From Rhizobiaceae bacterium (GTDB taxonomy: Bacteria; Pseudomonadota; Alphaproteobacteria; Rhizobiales; Rhizobiaceae), in contig JAHBYV010000017.1 in the NCBI GenBank assembly GCA_019635795.1, forward strand, positions 1 through 64,000: DNA of 64,000 nt, read 5' to 3'. Shown here piece after piece: positions 40,925 through 52,218 of the stretch. The translations under genes and the position numbers were made by a program. A model generated the notes under the pieces. It was given only the letters and a program-made list of their open reading frames with translations, was not told the DNA's origin and ran no database searches. The first letter of the stretch is position 1. Every line of letters starts with the position of its first letter.

Positions 40925-42080
40925 CGGCTATGACGCTGAGGACTGCATCTGCGGCGATTTCACCTGATGGCCGAGACGTGCGCATCCGCTTGCCCACCTC
41001 AGAGAATCCGTCAATTTGCCACTGCCGAAAAGCAGTTTCATCCAGCAATGCTTCAAGATAGCGCGCCATATATTTGGGACGCAAAAGATCCTCGATGCAC
41101 TCAGGGACGATTGTCCGATCTGCAATGAGGTTAGGCAAACACGCCGACCACGCAGTGACCAGACCACGGAGCATTCGGGCAAATGGGTCAAGCTTGTAGG
41201 TCGAAACTGTTGGAACGCCGCACAACGCCAGCTCAAGTGAAACAGTTCCTGATGCAATCAAAGCTGCATCAGCTTGAGCAAAAGCATTCCATTTAGCCTC
41301 AGCACCCTTCAAAATCTGGGGCTGTTGGGGCCACTTTTCGATATGGCTGGAAACCAGATCTTCAGTGTTTGGAACGGTTGGCAACAGAAGGTTCAGTTTT
41401 CTGCCTCTGCTCCGAAGCACCTCCACTGTTTCAAGGAACGGGTCCATCAGCGCCCGAACCTCTCCCTTTCGGGAGCCAGGCAGGAGCAGCAGGGTTTTAG
41501 GTGCTACGCTGCTGATAGAATGTTTGGCTGCTTGCGCTGCCGCCGCACGTAAAACATCTGGATCATGCGCCAGGCGGTGGCCGACATACGTCCCCGCCGG
41601 CCCGCCCAATCGCTCAAGTTCACTCGCTTCAAAGGGAAGTATACAAAGCACGCGATCGACATTTGGTCGCATGGCGGCAGCCCTGCCAGGTCGCCACGCC
41701 CACACACTCGGGCAGACATAATGAACTATTGGGATGGATGGATTCGCTGCGCGCACTTTCGCCGCCACACGCAGGTTAAATTCCGGACTGTCGACAGTCA
41801 CCAGGCAATCGGGCTTCTGCTCTGAAATCGTGCGAGCGGCCAATCCGATTCTGGAAACCAGGCGCGGGAGATCGCGGACAACGGCGCTTAGCCCCATCAA
41901 TGCAATGTCGTTGGCCGGAAAGATCGACTTCATGCCGAGTTCTGCCAAATGGCGCCCACCTACCCCTATGACGTCCACTTCGCGGCCTGACTGGATTTTC
42001 AGTGCCTGCACAAGGTCGGCTGCGAGCAAGTCGCCCGATTCCTCTCCGGCAATCACCGCCACTTTCAAAGCTCGGCTCAA
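40914..42080 (-). CDS. lpxB: lipid-A-disaccharide synthase
   Basis: A 388-residue peripheral membrane glycosyltransferase that joins UDP-2,3-diacylglucosamine and lipid X into the lipid A disaccharide. The GT-B family segments AGEESGDLLAADLV, VGGRHLAELGM, YVCPSVWAWRPGRAAAM, LLPGSRKGEV and ASGTVSLELAL are present. Last gene of the lpx operon; it overlaps lpxI by 4 bases. Confidence 0.98.
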   Translation of the reverse strand: MSRALKVAVIAGEESGDLLAADLVQALKIQSGREVDVIGVGGRHLAELGMKSIFPANDIALMGLSAVVRDLPRLVSRIGLAARTISEQKPDCLVTVDSPEFNLRVAAKVRAANPSIPIVHYVCPSVWAWRPGRAAAMRPNVDRVLCILPFEASELERLGGPAGTYVGHRLAHDPDVLRAAAAQAAKHSISSVAPKTLLLLPGSRKGEVRALMDPFLETVEVLRSRGRKLNLLLPTVPNTEDLVSSHIEKWPQQPQILKGAEAKWNAFAQADAALIASGTVSLELALCGVPTVSTYKLDPFARMLRGLVTAWSACLPNLIADRTIVPECIEDLLRPKYMARYLEALLDETAFRQWQIDGFSEVGKRMRTSRPSGEIAADAVLSVIAEKK

Positions 42081-42964
42081 TTACGCTTCTCCGGCGCAAG
42101 ACCAACTACAAAAAGGCCAAGCTCATCCGCCCGTTTAATCAACTCTTTGAATTCCATGGCCAGAGTCGAATCCGCTACCACGGCGATCCCTCTTAACCCG
42201 GCGGCCGCGGCACCGATGACGGTTTTAACGCCTATGCCGGGCATGTCAGTCCGCCATTCCTGCCCAGGCTTGACACTTTTAACAAGCACGCCTCCGCTTT
42301 TACCCGCAATCCGCCCATGATTGCGCAATTCCGCCACGCGCGCCAGCAGGCCGTCCGTGCCCTCAATGCCTTCCAAAGCGATTGCGCGACCGCCTATGGC
42401 GACCGCAGCCTGACCAATATCCAATGCCCCAATTGCCAGCGCCGCCTCCAAAGCAGCATCTATATCGCGTTTATCGGAGGTTCCCGGCCGCAATTTGGTG
42501 TGGACACCTTCAGGCACGAGCAGGTCGGGAAGGATATCGTGCGCCCCGATAACCTCTATTCCATGGCTCTCCAAGTATTCCACCAAGCTTCGCAACAGGC
42601 CATCGTCACCCTTGCTCAACGCCCTGATAAGTTTTGGCAACACGGCCAATATCGGCAATATTGGCCTCAGCCGAGTCCATTTAGGCCGTCGGCCCACGGT
42701 GCCTGCAAATACAACGCGTTTGACATTTCGAGCCTTCAAATGTGCCAGAAGCCCACCTGCTGCTTCCAGCTCAAGCGTAGTTTGCGGCAAACCCGAGAAA
42801 TCTTCAGGATGGTCCACTTCGCCGGCTAGCAACACCACGTAGCAAGGCGCATCCTGAGCTCGAAGTGCATTTGCCAGCTCAACCGGCAACCGCCCTCCCC
42901 CCGCTATAATTGCAGTCAGGGGCGCAGAGACTGCGGAGGTTTCAGGTTTCTTGTTCGTTCGCAT
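42077..42964 (-). CDS. lpxI: UDP-2,3-diacylglucosamine diphosphatase LpxI
   Basis: A 295-residue enzyme (formerly DUF1009) that cleaves UDP-2,3-diacylglucosamine to lipid X and UMP. It replaces LpxH in alphaproteobacteria. Motifs include IAGGGRLPVELA, GTVGRRPKW, GIEGTDGLLARVAEL and WRTDMPGIGVKTV. It overlaps lpxA by 23 bases and lpxB by 4, within the lipid A operon. Confidence 0.96.
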   Translation of the reverse strand: MRTNKKPETSAVSAPLTAIIAGGGRLPVELANALRAQDAPCYVVLLAGEVDHPEDFSGLPQTTLELEAAGGLLAHLKARNVKRVVFAGTVGRRPKWTRLRPILPILAVLPKLIRALSKGDDGLLRSLVEYLESHGIEVIGAHDILPDLLVPEGVHTKLRPGTSDKRDIDAALEAALAIGALDIGQAAVAIGGRAIALEGIEGTDGLLARVAELRNHGRIAGKSGGVLVKSVKPGQEWRTDMPGIGVKTVIGAAAAGLRGIAVVADSTLAMEFKELIKRADELGLFVVGLAPEKRN

Positions 42965-43775
42965 TCAGCTCGCCGCCTTTGACTGGTGGCGTAACAAAGT
43001 AGCGCTTGCCGCGCTCACTCATGAAGTCAACAATACGCATGGAAAGAGGCGAACGCGCAAACTTTTCGCGCGCCAGTTTCAAGTTCTCGGCCATTGGACG
43101 TGAGCGTTCAAAAATCGCGATATATGCTTCTCGCACAGTACGAATATCGTCCTTGCTCATCCCGGATCGACGCATCCCGACGACATTTAGACCGCGCAAG
43201 CTCGCAAGGTTTCCCTGAGCCATGCCGAAGGGTATCACATCACCTGAAATTCCTGACATGCCCGCGAGAAACGCGTTGTTTCCAACCCGGACAAACTGGA
43301 GAACCGCAGTTAGCCCGCCGATTGTTACATTGTCACCAATTTCGCAGTGGCCCGCCAAAGTGGCCCCGTTTGCCATAATTACATTATTCCCCACAATGCA
43401 GTCATGAGCGATGTGGCAATAGGCCATTATAAAGCAGTTGTTGCCGACCACAGTCACGCCACGGCTGGAATCAGACCCCGCGTGGATTGTGACCGATTCC
43501 CGGATGGTCGTATCCGAGCCTATCTTCAACTGGGTTGCCCCACCCTTATGCGAAAGATTTTGCGGTTCCTCTCCAAGCGCGGCGTGCGGAAAGACGCGGC
43601 AATTGTCTCCCAGCTCCGTCCGTCCGGTTATCGAAACGTGGCTGGAGAGACGTACATTTGAGCCAAGCACAACAGAAGGCCCGACGTGACAAAACGGACC
43701 AATAAAAGAACCTTCGCCAATTTTGGCCCCCGGTTCAACAATCGAACTGGGGTGGACAGTTACTGAGTCACTCAT
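42942..43775 (-). CDS. lpxA: acyl-ACP--UDP-N-acetylglucosamine O-acyltransferase LpxA
   Basis: A 277-residue left-handed beta-helix enzyme for the first acylation in lipid A synthesis. Hexapeptide repeats (for example IGEGSFIGPFCHV and IVGNNVIMANGATLAGH) span about 10-190, with the catalytic histidine in CHIAHDC. A C-terminal helical domain (RGLNVVGMRRSGMS) follows. It is 3 bases from fabZ. Confidence 0.98.
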   Translation of the reverse strand: MSDSVTVHPSSIVEPGAKIGEGSFIGPFCHVGPSVVLGSNVRLSSHVSITGRTELGDNCRVFPHAALGEEPQNLSHKGGATQLKIGSDTTIRESVTIHAGSDSSRGVTVVGNNCFIMAYCHIAHDCIVGNNVIMANGATLAGHCEIGDNVTIGGLTAVLQFVRVGNNAFLAGMSGISGDVIPFGMAQGNLASLRGLNVVGMRRSGMSKDDIRTVREAYIAIFERSRPMAENLKLAREKFARSPLSMRIVDFMSERGKRYFVTPPVKGGELNANEQET

Positions 43776-43778
43776 AAA

Positions 43779-44243
43779 TCAATCCAGTTTGGGAGAAAGC
43801 ATTGCAGAGATTTCGGCTTCCGCAGCTTTTGTCCCATCTACCACTGCCTCGCACGCAAAGCGCCAAATATTGCCGCGCTTTTTCGTCTTGCGTACGTGTA
43901 GCTCCAGCCGGTCGCCCGGGACAACCGGCCGCCTGAACTTCGCGTTATCGATAGTCATAAAGTAGACCAACGGGGGCTTGTCAGAACCTGTAGCGCGCAC
44001 GCAAATCGCGCCAGCCGTCTGAGCCATTGCCTCAATGATCAAGACACCCGGCATAACGGGATGATCGGGAAAATGACCTTGAAAATGAGGCTCATTAAAG
44101 GTCACATTTTTAATCCCGATCGCAGAGTCATCGCCATCGATGTCCACAATCCGGTCAACGAGCAGCATCGGATAGCGATGCGGCAACAGTTGCAGCAGTT
44201 TAAGAATATCAACTGCTTCCAGTTTTGCTGCCGCCTCATTCAT
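43779..44243 (-). CDS. fabZ: 3-hydroxyacyl-ACP dehydratase FabZ
   Basis: A 154-residue hot-dog fold dehydratase of fatty acid synthesis. The active site is His57 in [11 protein letters not shown] and Glu71 in LIIEAMAQ. It competes with LpxA for hydroxyacyl-ACP, which explains its place within the lpx genes. Two bases separate it from lpxD. Confidence 0.98.
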   Translation of the reverse strand: MNEAAAKLEAVDILKLLQLLPHRYPMLLVDRIVDIDGDDSAIGIKNVTFNEPHFQGHFPDHPVMPGVLIIEAMAQTAGAICVRATGSDKPPLVYFMTIDNAKFRRPVVPGDRLELHVRKTKKRGNIWRFACEAVVDGTKAAEAEISAMLSPKLD

Positions 44244-44245
44244 TA

Positions 44246-45286
44246 TTATTCCCCCTGCTTGCGAGCTGCGAGTTTCCTGATGGTCGAGACCTGCCGGAAG
44301 AAATCACGCACAGGAACCGCAGGTGCACCGGCCCAACGCGCATCATCCGGAATATTGTCCATTACGCCCGAAGCTGCGGCGATCTGAACCCGCGACCCGA
44401 TTGTCACGTGGTCAGCAATACCGACACGCCCTCCGAGCATTACATAATCTCCTAATGTAACAGAACCGGAAAGACCGCAATGCCCTGCGATCACGCAACC
44501 GCGACCGATTCTAACATTATGCGCAATCTGCACGAGATTATCGATCTTGGTTGCTTCCCCGATAATTGTGTCGTCCAAAGCGCCGCGATCCACTGTTGAG
44601 TTCGCGCCTATCTCTACATCGTCCTGTAGAACAACGCGGCCAAGCTGAGGCATACGCTCCGGGCCTTTTTCCCCAAAGACGAACCCGAAACCGTCCTGTC
44701 CAATGCGCGCCCCGCCATGGATGGTGACCCGATCACCAATCAGCGCATACTGAACCGAAGCGCCTGGTCCGACATAGCCATTTCGGCCTATCTTACAATT
44801 TTTCCCGATCGATGCGTTTGGGCCGATGACAGTACCGGCACCAATCTCGACATCAGGCCCTATAACGGCTCCTGCCTCTACGACCACTCCGAGTTCCAAT
44901 TTGGCGTCAGGATCAATGCTTGCCGCATGCGAAATTCCGGCCTCCGACGTAAGTGCGCCCGGAATTGCGGCATCTGGAAACATTTCACGCCCAAGGCGGG
45001 CAAAGGCCCATTGGGGCCGCTTGTGAACCAAAGTGGCTATACCTGCAGGTACAGCGCCTGCTAATTCAGGTGAACATATTACGGCCGCAGCTACGATCCC
45101 GTCTAACAAGGAGGCGTGTCGCCGGCCTTCGATGAACACGAGCTTACCAGCCCCACCGACTTCGGCCTTTGCCAATCCGGCAATCTCAACAGTTTCCTGC
45201 GATTGGTCTTGCAATGACGCGCCCACAAGGCGCGCAACATCACCCACGGTAAAATGCCGCGAAGGAACGAAAAAGTCGGTTGTCAT
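44246..45286 (-). CDS. lpxD: UDP-3-O-acylglucosamine N-acyltransferase LpxD
   Basis: A 346-residue hexapeptide acyltransferase adding the second acyl chain in lipid A synthesis. The N-terminal uridine-binding domain (about 1-110) is followed by beta-helix repeats, the GQDGFGFV motif, and the catalytic QIAHNVRIG segment. 41 bases separate it from bamA. Confidence 0.98.
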   Translation of the reverse strand: MTTDFFVPSRHFTVGDVARLVGASLQDQSQETVEIAGLAKAEVGGAGKLVFIEGRRHASLLDGIVAAAVICSPELAGAVPAGIATLVHKRPQWAFARLGREMFPDAAIPGALTSEAGISHAASIDPDAKLELGVVVEAGAVIGPDVEIGAGTVIGPNASIGKNCKIGRNGYVGPGASVQYALIGDRVTIHGGARIGQDGFGFVFGEKGPERMPQLGRVVLQDDVEIGANSTVDRGALDDTIIGEATKIDNLVQIAHNVRIGRGCVIAGHCGLSGSVTLGDYVMLGGRVGIADHVTIGSRVQIAAASGVMDNIPDDARWAGAPAVPVRDFFRQVSTIRKLAARKQGE

Positions 45287-45327
45287 GCGAACCTGTGTTC
45301 TGATGGGCGCGCAAGCGCGCCCATTCC

Positions 45328-47709
45328 TTAGAACTTGGTGGAAACGCCGAAGCTGAATTCCTGAACTTCGTCGTACTTTTCCTTTGCGACCGGAATCGCA
45401 TAGTCAACACGAAGCGGCCCGAACGGTGAAGCCCAAAGCAATCCCACGCCTACCGAAGCGCGCCACTGCATATCATCACCTTGGACATTCACACCAGCAA
45501 CCTGAATGTCGCTTCCGTAAAGCGTAGCGGCATCAGCAAAGACAGCGCCGCGCAACCCGAGGCCCTCTGGAACCAGTGGAAGCGGGAATTGCGCTTCAAC
45601 CGACGCATTCAAGTAGGTCGTTCCACCGAGATGATTCTCTTCAGGATCCCCTACATTGGCATCATAGGGCCCGATGCCATTGTAGTCGAAACCGCGAATG
45701 ATTCGGTTGCTGCTCTTGAACTGATCAAAGATCCGAAGCCCATCATCGCCATTAGCTATGATGTGACCGCCGCCGAGCGAAACGAGCCCAACGAGGTCCA
45801 TCTCTTCATTCAGCGTTTTATACGCCAAAGCGCGCGCTGTGAGTTTCAGATAGTCGGCATCGCCTCCAAGTCCAGCGTACTCAGTCGTGAAAGTGCCGTA
45901 GAGACCTTCGCGCGGGTTTTTCTTGTCATCAATCGTGTCATACACAATTGTTCCACTGATCGCAGACTTAACCCAAGCTGAATCCTGGCTTAGGTCGATA
46001 GCCTCAATTACAGCCTGTGAGAGATGAGCCTGGCAGCCAGCAATATTGTCATCGCAGAAGTCGCGATAGTTATACTTCTCTTGCGAGTAGGTATAGGCCA
46101 ACTGCGTGGAGATGGATTCGGTAATTGGCAAGCCAAAGCGAACCGTTCCACCCGTCTGTTCACTTTCGTAATAGTTGTACGTGCGCGTGTTACGGAAAAT
46201 ATCAAATCCTGCGGAGATGCGATTTCCCAAGAAATAAGGCTCGGTGAACGAGAACATGAAATCCTGCGAATTCTCCCCGCCACCCGCTGACAAGCGGATG
46301 AACTGTCCACGACCGAGGAAGTTTCGTTCAGTAATGGACCCTTCTGCCGTCGGGCCAGATGTTTCACCGCCAGTGGAGTAACCTGCACCGATAGAGAACT
46401 CGCCGGTCGATTTCTCAACCACATCCACCACCAAAACAACCTGATCCGGCTGCGAGCCAGGAGCCGTTGAGATATCGACCTTCTGGAAGAAGTCCAGTTT
46501 CTCCAAGCGGCGCTTCGCACGCTGAATCAGAACCTGATTGAACGCATCGCCTTCGCTAATGTCGAACTCACGACGAATGACATAGTCACGAGTCCGATCA
46601 TTGCCGCGAATTTCGATGCGCTCGACATAGGCCCTTGTGCCCTGATCAATCGTATAGACCACATCAATCGTGTGATTCTCAAAATTGCGATCACCGCGCG
46701 GCGTGACCTGAGCAAAAGCATAGCCACGGCCAGCAACAGTTTCGGTCAAACGAATGATGGTATCTTCGACTTCTTTGGCGCTGTACCAGTCACCCGTATG
46801 GGTTTCCAGAACCGTGTTGAGCGAGTTGGAGTCGATCTCCGCGATACTGCTTTCAACACTAATGTTGCCGAAGCGATAGCGCTCGCCTTCTTCAACAGTG
46901 ATGTTGATTGTATATTCGTTTGCAGCCTCGTTGAGTTCAGCCGACGCCGAAATCACCTGAAAATCGGCGTATCCACGATTAAAATAGAAGCGGCGGAGTG
47001 CTTCCTCGTCGGCACGCAGGCGGTCTTCGCTGTAGATATCATCGCGGAACAGGAACGAGAGATATCCTGAAGCCTTCGTGGAAACAACCTGTGACAAGCG
47101 ACGGTCGCTATAAGCGTTGTTACCATTGAAGTTAACTGCCGCGATTTTTGTACGGCCACCTTCGTTAATTTCAAAGACGACGTTAACGCGATTATTGCCC
47201 ACATCAACGATCTGGGTACGAACCGTCGCATCGTCGCGACCGATCGCTCCATAAGCGTCTTTCACCGACTGGGCGTCCGAATCGAGCTGCGCGCTTGAGA
47301 ATGCCGAGCGAGGCTTCAGCTCAACTGCATTCGCCAGCTGGGCGTCCTTGAGCTTTTTGTTACCCTGAAACAGGACCTGATTGACGATCTGGTGCTGGGA
47401 AACCTGAACAACAAGCGTGGAACCTGAAAGGTTCACTTTGACGTCCGAATAGAGGACAGTCGCGAAAAGGCGCTTCACTGCCTCATCAATATCGTCACTG
47501 CTGATGTTTTGGCCGGTCGATATACCCAACTGGTTTCGTACGGTTGCGGCATCAACGCCGGAAGAACCGCGCACATCAATGTTTCTGACAACCGCAGCGT
47601 GTGCCACTGAGATAGCTGCCAACTCCATGACAACCGCGCCAGGAACAACAAGTGCGGCGGACATCGCCACCGCGGACGCGGCGCTTAGATAACGATTACG
47701 TGCCTTCAT
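45328..47709 (-). CDS. bamA: outer membrane protein assembly factor BamA
   Basis: A 793-residue outer membrane insertase. The signal peptide is long and ends near AHAA (about 39). Five POTRA domains span about 40-450 ([19 protein letters not shown] opens the first). The 16-strand barrel follows, with the conserved loop-6 region (RGF, about 670) and a terminal aromatic beta signal (FSFGVSTKF). Its position between rseP and lpxD matches most Gram-negative bacteria. The 216 bases upstream hold a TTGACA box on the minus strand at 47896-47891, a possible promoter element. Confidence 0.97.
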   Translation of the reverse strand: MKARNRYLSAASAVAMSAALVVPGAVVMELAAISVAHAAVVRNIDVRGSSGVDAATVRNQLGISTGQNISSDDIDEAVKRLFATVLYSDVKVNLSGSTLVVQVSQHQIVNQVLFQGNKKLKDAQLANAVELKPRSAFSSAQLDSDAQSVKDAYGAIGRDDATVRTQIVDVGNNRVNVVFEINEGGRTKIAAVNFNGNNAYSDRRLSQVVSTKASGYLSFLFRDDIYSEDRLRADEEALRRFYFNRGYADFQVISASAELNEAANEYTINITVEEGERYRFGNISVESSIAEIDSNSLNTVLETHTGDWYSAKEVEDTIIRLTETVAGRGYAFAQVTPRGDRNFENHTIDVVYTIDQGTRAYVERIEIRGNDRTRDYVIRREFDISEGDAFNQVLIQRAKRRLEKLDFFQKVDISTAPGSQPDQVVLVVDVVEKSTGEFSIGAGYSTGGETSGPTAEGSITERNFLGRGQFIRLSAGGGENSQDFMFSFTEPYFLGNRISAGFDIFRNTRTYNYYESEQTGGTVRFGLPITESISTQLAYTYSQEKYNYRDFCDDNIAGCQAHLSQAVIEAIDLSQDSAWVKSAISGTIVYDTIDDKKNPREGLYGTFTTEYAGLGGDADYLKLTARALAYKTLNEEMDLVGLVSLGGGHIIANGDDGLRIFDQFKSSNRIIRGFDYNGIGPYDANVGDPEENHLGGTTYLNASVEAQFPLPLVPEGLGLRGAVFADAATLYGSDIQVAGVNVQGDDMQWRASVGVGLLWASPFGPLRVDYAIPVAKEKYDEVQEFSFGVSTKF

Positions 47710-47925
47710 GGGGCCTTATTACCTTTTTTTTCTCGATGTACCCACGGCGAGAAAACCGGACTTACTGGGATTCCCATTTCCGTAATAGCGAGATTTTCAT
47801 TACACGCAAGGCTCCGGGTTAATTTCAATTTACTAACCCCCAATGCGTGACATTACCGACACGCCTTACTCGACACTATGGTAAATACTGTGTCAATTTT
47901 CGGCGATTTTGAGCTATCTTATTCC

Positions 47926-49065
47926 CTAACACCCGAAAAGATCGTTCCAGAAGACGAATCCCATGAACCCCAACACAAGGAAGAATCCTACCTTGTAAAC
48001 TGCCTCCATCGCCTTTTCAGACACCGGTTTGCGCTGAACAGCCTCAACAGCATAGAACGCCAGATGGCCCCCATCCAGAGGGGGGATGGGTAGAAGATTG
48101 AGTATTCCAATACCTACTGATAACAGCGCCACCAGTTGAACAAGCCATTGAAAGCCCAATTTTGCTGCCTGCCCAGAGATCTTTGCAATCTTTACCGGTC
48201 CGCCCAGCTGGCAACGATCTTCACGACCAATGACAAAGCGTTTCAAAAATTGACCGGTTTGCCCAATGATGGAGCCAGTCTCGCGTACACCCTCAAGCAC
48301 GGAACCGACCACTCCGTACTCAATGGTTCGGGGTTGCCCTAAAACCTCATCATTGACCACCCCAATGACACCGACATTAACTTTATTCCCAAGCGCATCA
48401 GTCTGTTCGGTCTGCCGTGGAGTCGCAACCAGTTTAACTTCCTGCTCGCCGCGCCGCATCACAAAGACAAGTTGATCTCCAGTTCTTCCTGAAACCAGCC
48501 GACGCACGTCAGCAAAAGTCTCGACCGGCGTGCCATCAACGCTTATGAATCGGTCGCCCGGTTGAAAACCCGCCTCTTGCGCTGCTGAACCCGGCTGTAT
48601 GCTTGCAACCATAGGTTCAGAGACTGTTCGTCCGTAGGCATAGAACATCACGGCAAAAACCGCGATTGTAAGCAGGAAATTAAACAGAGGCCCCGCAAAA
48701 ACGGTCAGCGCCCGTTTCCAGACAGGCTGAGTGTGAAACGCGATTTTATTTTCGCTCTCAGAAAGCTTCTCTATTTCGGAATCGTCGGGCGTGCTGGTTG
48801 CATTCATATCGCCGACGAATTTGACATAGCCGCCGAGCGGGATCGCAGAAAGCCTCCATCTCGTACCACGGCGATCGTTAAAGCCGATAAGTTCAGGGCC
48901 AAAGCCTATAGAGAACGCCTTGACGCCGATTCCGCACCATCGCCCTAGCAGATAGTGCCCCATCTCATGGACGAAGACGACAACGCTCAGGACAAATATG
49001 AAGGGGACAAGCGTACCCAGCAACAAACCGGACGTGCCAAAAATGGTATTCAATAAATCGCCCAC
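47926..49065 (-). CDS. rseP: RIP metalloprotease RseP (site-2 protease)
   Basis: A 379-residue intramembrane zinc protease. The active-site helix holds HEMGH (His33, Glu34, His37), with the third ligand in PPLDGGHL near the C-terminus. One PDZ domain at about 125-210 lies between, where E. coli RseP has two. It cleaves anti-sigma factors and leftover signal peptides in the inner membrane. Same direction as cdsA and bamA. Confidence 0.96.
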   Translation of the reverse strand: MGDLLNTIFGTSGLLLGTLVPFIFVLSVVVFVHEMGHYLLGRWCGIGVKAFSIGFGPELIGFNDRRGTRWRLSAIPLGGYVKFVGDMNATSTPDDSEIEKLSESENKIAFHTQPVWKRALTVFAGPLFNFLLTIAVFAVMFYAYGRTVSEPMVASIQPGSAAQEAGFQPGDRFISVDGTPVETFADVRRLVSGRTGDQLVFVMRRGEQEVKLVATPRQTEQTDALGNKVNVGVIGVVNDEVLGQPRTIEYGVVGSVLEGVRETGSIIGQTGQFLKRFVIGREDRCQLGGPVKIAKISGQAAKLGFQWLVQLVALLSVGIGILNLLPIPPLDGGHLAFYAVEAVQRKPVSEKAMEAVYKVGFFLVLGFMGFVFWNDLFGC

Positions 49066-49177
49066 TGGGTTGCCGATCCAATTCGTCTACGAAAATTTCA
49101 TTCTTGCCATACGCAACGCCCGCACCAAAGAAAAGGCGGCGAAACAACCTCGCAAAGCAACTCGACGTGATCTTCGC

Positions 49178-50020
49178 TCAGCCAAACAAGCCGTGTGCCG
49201 GGAAATTCAACCCATCGGCAATAGCGCCGATGATATACATCGCAAGTGCAGCAACGACGAGGCCATCAACTCTGTCCATAACCCCACCGTGCCCGGGGAT
49301 AAGCTGGCTGGAATCCTTCACCCCGTGGCGTCTTTTCACCCACGATTCGAAAAGATCGCCAATCTGCGAAAGAGCAGACAGAATCACAGCCAGCAACAGA
49401 TAGGCAAGTAAGGATCCAAGTCCCAGCCATAGAACCAGCAGTATTGCGGCAAGCGCACCACCAACAAGCCCTCCCACTGCGCCGCTTCTGGTTTTCCCGG
49501 GCGAAATGGCCGGCGCGAGCTTGGGTCCGCCCACCGCCCGGCCTACGAAATAAGCGAGAATATCGGTGGACCATACCACAGCGAACAAGAACAGAATCGC
49601 AGCAAGGCCACGCCCATCATCACCTCGAAGGAATGCGAGCGCCAAGCCAGAAAACCCAGCATACGCCAGACCCCCGGATGCCCACCAATCTGCCTGAGTC
49701 ATTTTTGCGTGCGCGATCGTTGCCGCCAGCCCTAAAAGCAGAATCAGCCAAACGATTTGAGCTTGAACGCCGGCCAGCAGAGCAAACATTGCGATCCCGA
49801 ATGGAATACTGGCAACGACTTGGTTCATGCCCCGTGACGAAGTGCGCGACATCCGGCACCATTCAAAGAACATGGCACCCGCAATAAGGACACTCAGAAG
49901 GCGAAAAGGACCGCCGCCGCGCCACGTCAACACCAGTACGGCAGCAGCCAACACTATTGCAGAAACCACCCGCAGCTGGAGGTTAGACATTGGACGACGC
50001 GGCTCGGTGGCTGTGCTCAA
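49178..50020 (-). CDS. cdsA: phosphatidate cytidylyltransferase CdsA
   Basis: A 280-residue inner-membrane enzyme making CDP-diacylglycerol for phospholipids. About eight membrane helices precede the C-terminal signature [21 protein letters not shown] and DRVD. The start used is TTG at 50020, whose TTGA overlaps the uppS stop and which has AAAGGG upstream; ATG at 49990 is an alternative. Confidence 0.95.
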   Translation of the reverse strand: MSTATEPRRPMSNLQLRVVSAIVLAAAVLVLTWRGGGPFRLLSVLIAGAMFFEWCRMSRTSSRGMNQVVASIPFGIAMFALLAGVQAQIVWLILLLGLAATIAHAKMTQADWWASGGLAYAGFSGLALAFLRGDDGRGLAAILFLFAVVWSTDILAYFVGRAVGGPKLAPAISPGKTRSGAVGGLVGGALAAILLVLWLGLGSLLAYLLLAVILSALSQIGDLFESWVKRRHGVKDSSQLIPGHGGVMDRVDGLVVAALAMYIIGAIADGLNFPAHGLFG

Positions 50021-50736
50021 GATGCTAACCCTTTCGCAGTTCGCCCGCCAAACCGGCGATCACGCTCGCTAAAAGTTTTCAGCGCCTCGACAAAACGCGC
50101 TGTGCTGAAATCCGGCCAAAAGCAAGGCAAGAAAACGAGTTCGCTATATGCGCTTTGCCAAAGCAAAAAGTTGGAAAGCCGCATCTCACCACTCGTCCTG
50201 ATAACAAGGTCCGGATCAGGCATACAAGCCGTGTCGAGAACACCTGAGAATGTTTCAGCCGTAATGTCTGATGGCTCGATATCTCCGTCCCGAACCGATT
50301 GCGCCAATTTCCTGGCAGCGCGTACGATTTCATCGCGTCCGCCGTAATTGAAAGCAATGTTAAGATTGAGGCGGGTATTGGCTGCAGTAAGCGCTTCCGC
50401 CTCAGCCAGCAATGAAGATATATCCGGCTCCAGCCCCTCGCGAGCACCTAGAATCCGCACCCTCACTCCAGCTCTGTGAAGCTCGGCAAGGTCCCGTCGA
50501 ACAAAAAGCTTCAGCAACCCCATCAAATCGCTGACTTCAGACTGTGGGCGAGACCAATTTTCGGAAGAAAATGCATAGACAGTCAACCATTTGACCCCGA
50601 GGTCAGGTGCCGCACGCACTGTCGCCTGTAGCGCCTCTACGCCTGCCTTATGGCCAGCAGCTCGCGGCAGGCCCCGTGCTTTCGCCCAGCGACCATTGCC
50701 ATCCATGATAATGGCGACGTGAAAGGGTTGCCCCAT
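50017..50736 (-). CDS. uppS: isoprenyl transferase (undecaprenyl diphosphate synthase)
   Basis: A 239-residue cis-prenyltransferase making the lipid carrier for peptidoglycan and polysaccharides. The catalytic aspartate is D12 in [29 protein letters not shown] and a C-terminal [22 protein letters not shown]-type segment complete the family pattern. Coupled to cdsA downstream. Confidence 0.97.
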   Translation of the reverse strand: MGQPFHVAIIMDGNGRWAKARGLPRAAGHKAGVEALQATVRAAPDLGVKWLTVYAFSSENWSRPQSEVSDLMGLLKLFVRRDLAELHRAGVRVRILGAREGLEPDISSLLAEAEALTAANTRLNLNIAFNYGGRDEIVRAARKLAQSVRDGDIEPSDITAETFSGVLDTACMPDPDLVIRTSGEMRLSNFLLWQSAYSELVFLPCFWPDFSTARFVEALKTFSERDRRFGGRTAKGLAS

Positions 50737-50776
50737 ATTCCGCCTTCCTCCAAACCGAGCAGCGGACGCCTAGTTC

Positions 50777-51331
50777 CTAGACCTGCATGATCTCGGCTTC
50801 TTTGGTGCTTAGCAAGCTATCGATCATAGAGATGGTATCATCGGTAAGTTTCTGAACCTTTTCAGATTCTCGACGATGATCATCCTCGCTGATGTCGCCG
50901 TCTTTCTCGGCCTTTTTGAGATAGTCCATACCATCACGACGAACGTGGCGTGCCGCGACTTTCGCGTTCTCGGCGTAGCCATGCGCAATTTTCACGAGTT
51001 CCTTGCGCCGCTGTTCGTTCAGCTCAGGCAACGGAATGCGCAGATTATTTCCGTCCATGATCGGGTTGAAGCCAAGATTTGCTTCCCGAATCGCGCGATC
51101 AACCGCGCCGACCATCGACTTGTCCCAAACGTTCACCGCAAGCATTCGCGGCTCTGGTACAGTTACAGTCGCAACCTGATTTATCGGCATCGTTGAACCG
51201 TAAGCTGAAACCTGTATCGCATCGAGCAGGTTGCTGGACGCACGACCGGTGCGCAGCGAGGCGAGATCCTGCTTGAATGCGTTTATTGCTCCGTCCATTC
51301 GGCGCTGAAGATCGCTAAAATCACCACTCAT
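50777..51331 (-). CDS. frr: ribosome recycling factor
   Basis: A 184-residue factor that splits post-termination ribosomes with EF-G. The three-helix bundle and small domain segments [31 protein letters not shown] and [16 protein letters not shown] are clear. The ATG at 51331 has GGGAG upstream; the open frame beyond starts at a TTG inside that ribosome site and is not used. Confidence 0.97.
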   Translation of the reverse strand: MSGDFSDLQRRMDGAINAFKQDLASLRTGRASSNLLDAIQVSAYGSTMPINQVATVTVPEPRMLAVNVWDKSMVGAVDRAIREANLGFNPIMDGNNLRIPLPELNEQRRKELVKIAHGYAENAKVAARHVRRDGMDYLKKAEKDGDISEDDHRRESEKVQKLTDDTISMIDSLLSTKEAEIMQV

Positions 51332-51364
51332 TGCTTTTTCTCCCAATCAGGCTTCCGAGCAAAC

Positions 51365-52087
51365 CTACTCGTCAGAAACAACCGTGCAGCGACCGTTCCC
51401 GCGAAGGATATCGCCCAGACCACCCTGCTCATGTATTGAATAGACGATTATCGGAATGTGGTTTTCGCGCGCAAGAGCAATGGCGGCTGTGTCCATTATC
51501 GCAAGCCCGCGCTCAATCACCTCTTTGTGCGTAATGTGATCAAATCTGGCGGCAGAAGGGTCCTTTTTTGGGTCTGCCGAGTATACGCCGTCAACCTGCG
51601 TTCCCTTGAACAAGGCATCGGCCCCGATTTCCGCCGCGCGTAGTGCTGCAGCCGAATCCGTCGTGAAAAACGGATTGCCGGTGCCTCCGGCAAAGATCAC
51701 GACTTTGCCTGCATTCATGTAGGCTGTTGCCTGCCGCTGGGAGAAGCTCTCACAAAGTTCCGGCATAGCAATCGCTGAAAGCACGACCGCATCAACGCCG
51801 AGTTTTACAAGAGAAGTACGCAATGCCAGCGAATTTATGATCGTGGCCAACATGCCCATGTGGTCACCGGTCACCCGGTCACCACCTTTCGAGGCGACTG
51901 CAACGCCACGGAAAATATTACCGCCGCCAATTACGACACCGACCTCAACACCCATCGAGCGCGCTTCGGCAATGTCCGACGCGATTCGGTCCACGACCGA
52001 AACGTCGATCCCGAAATGTTGTTCGCCCATCAGCGCCTCGCCGGAAGCTTTGAGCAATATGCGCCGATATTTTGGGCTGTCCGCCAT
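51365..52087 (-). CDS. pyrH: UMP kinase
   Basis: A 240-residue amino acid kinase-fold enzyme converting UMP to UDP. Family segments are RILLKASGEAL, VVIGGGNIFRG, DHMGMLATIINSLAL and FAGGTGNPFFTTDSAA. The ATG at 52087 gives the family N-terminus MADSPKYRRI; an upstream in-frame ATG would add 18 residues without family character. Confidence 0.97.
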   Translation of the reverse strand: MADSPKYRRILLKASGEALMGEQHFGIDVSVVDRIASDIAEARSMGVEVGVVIGGGNIFRGVAVASKGGDRVTGDHMGMLATIINSLALRTSLVKLGVDAVVLSAIAMPELCESFSQRQATAYMNAGKVVIFAGGTGNPFFTTDSAAALRAAEIGADALFKGTQVDGVYSADPKKDPSAARFDHITHKEVIERGLAIMDTAAIALARENHIPIIVYSIHEQGGLGDILRGNGRCTVVSDE

Positions 52088-52164
52088 GGGATCCTCGAAG
52101 ATTGTTTCAATGGCAACAAAGCCGCCAACCGGTTTGCGCAAGCGAAACCGAAAGCCGGATACAC

Positions 52165-52196
52165 GACGGGCGCCGCGATGTCACGCGGCGCCCGTC
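52165..52196 (-). terminator. perfect 13-bp hairpin between tsf and pyrH
   Basis: GACGGGCGCCGCG (52165-52177) pairs fully with CGCGGCGCCCGTC (52184-52196), around a six-base loop. No T run follows in the transcribed (minus) direction, so it may be a pause, processing or mRNA-stability element rather than a simple terminator. Confidence 0.6.
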
Positions 52197-52218
52197 GCAA
52201 AACCCAAGTAAAGTTGGA

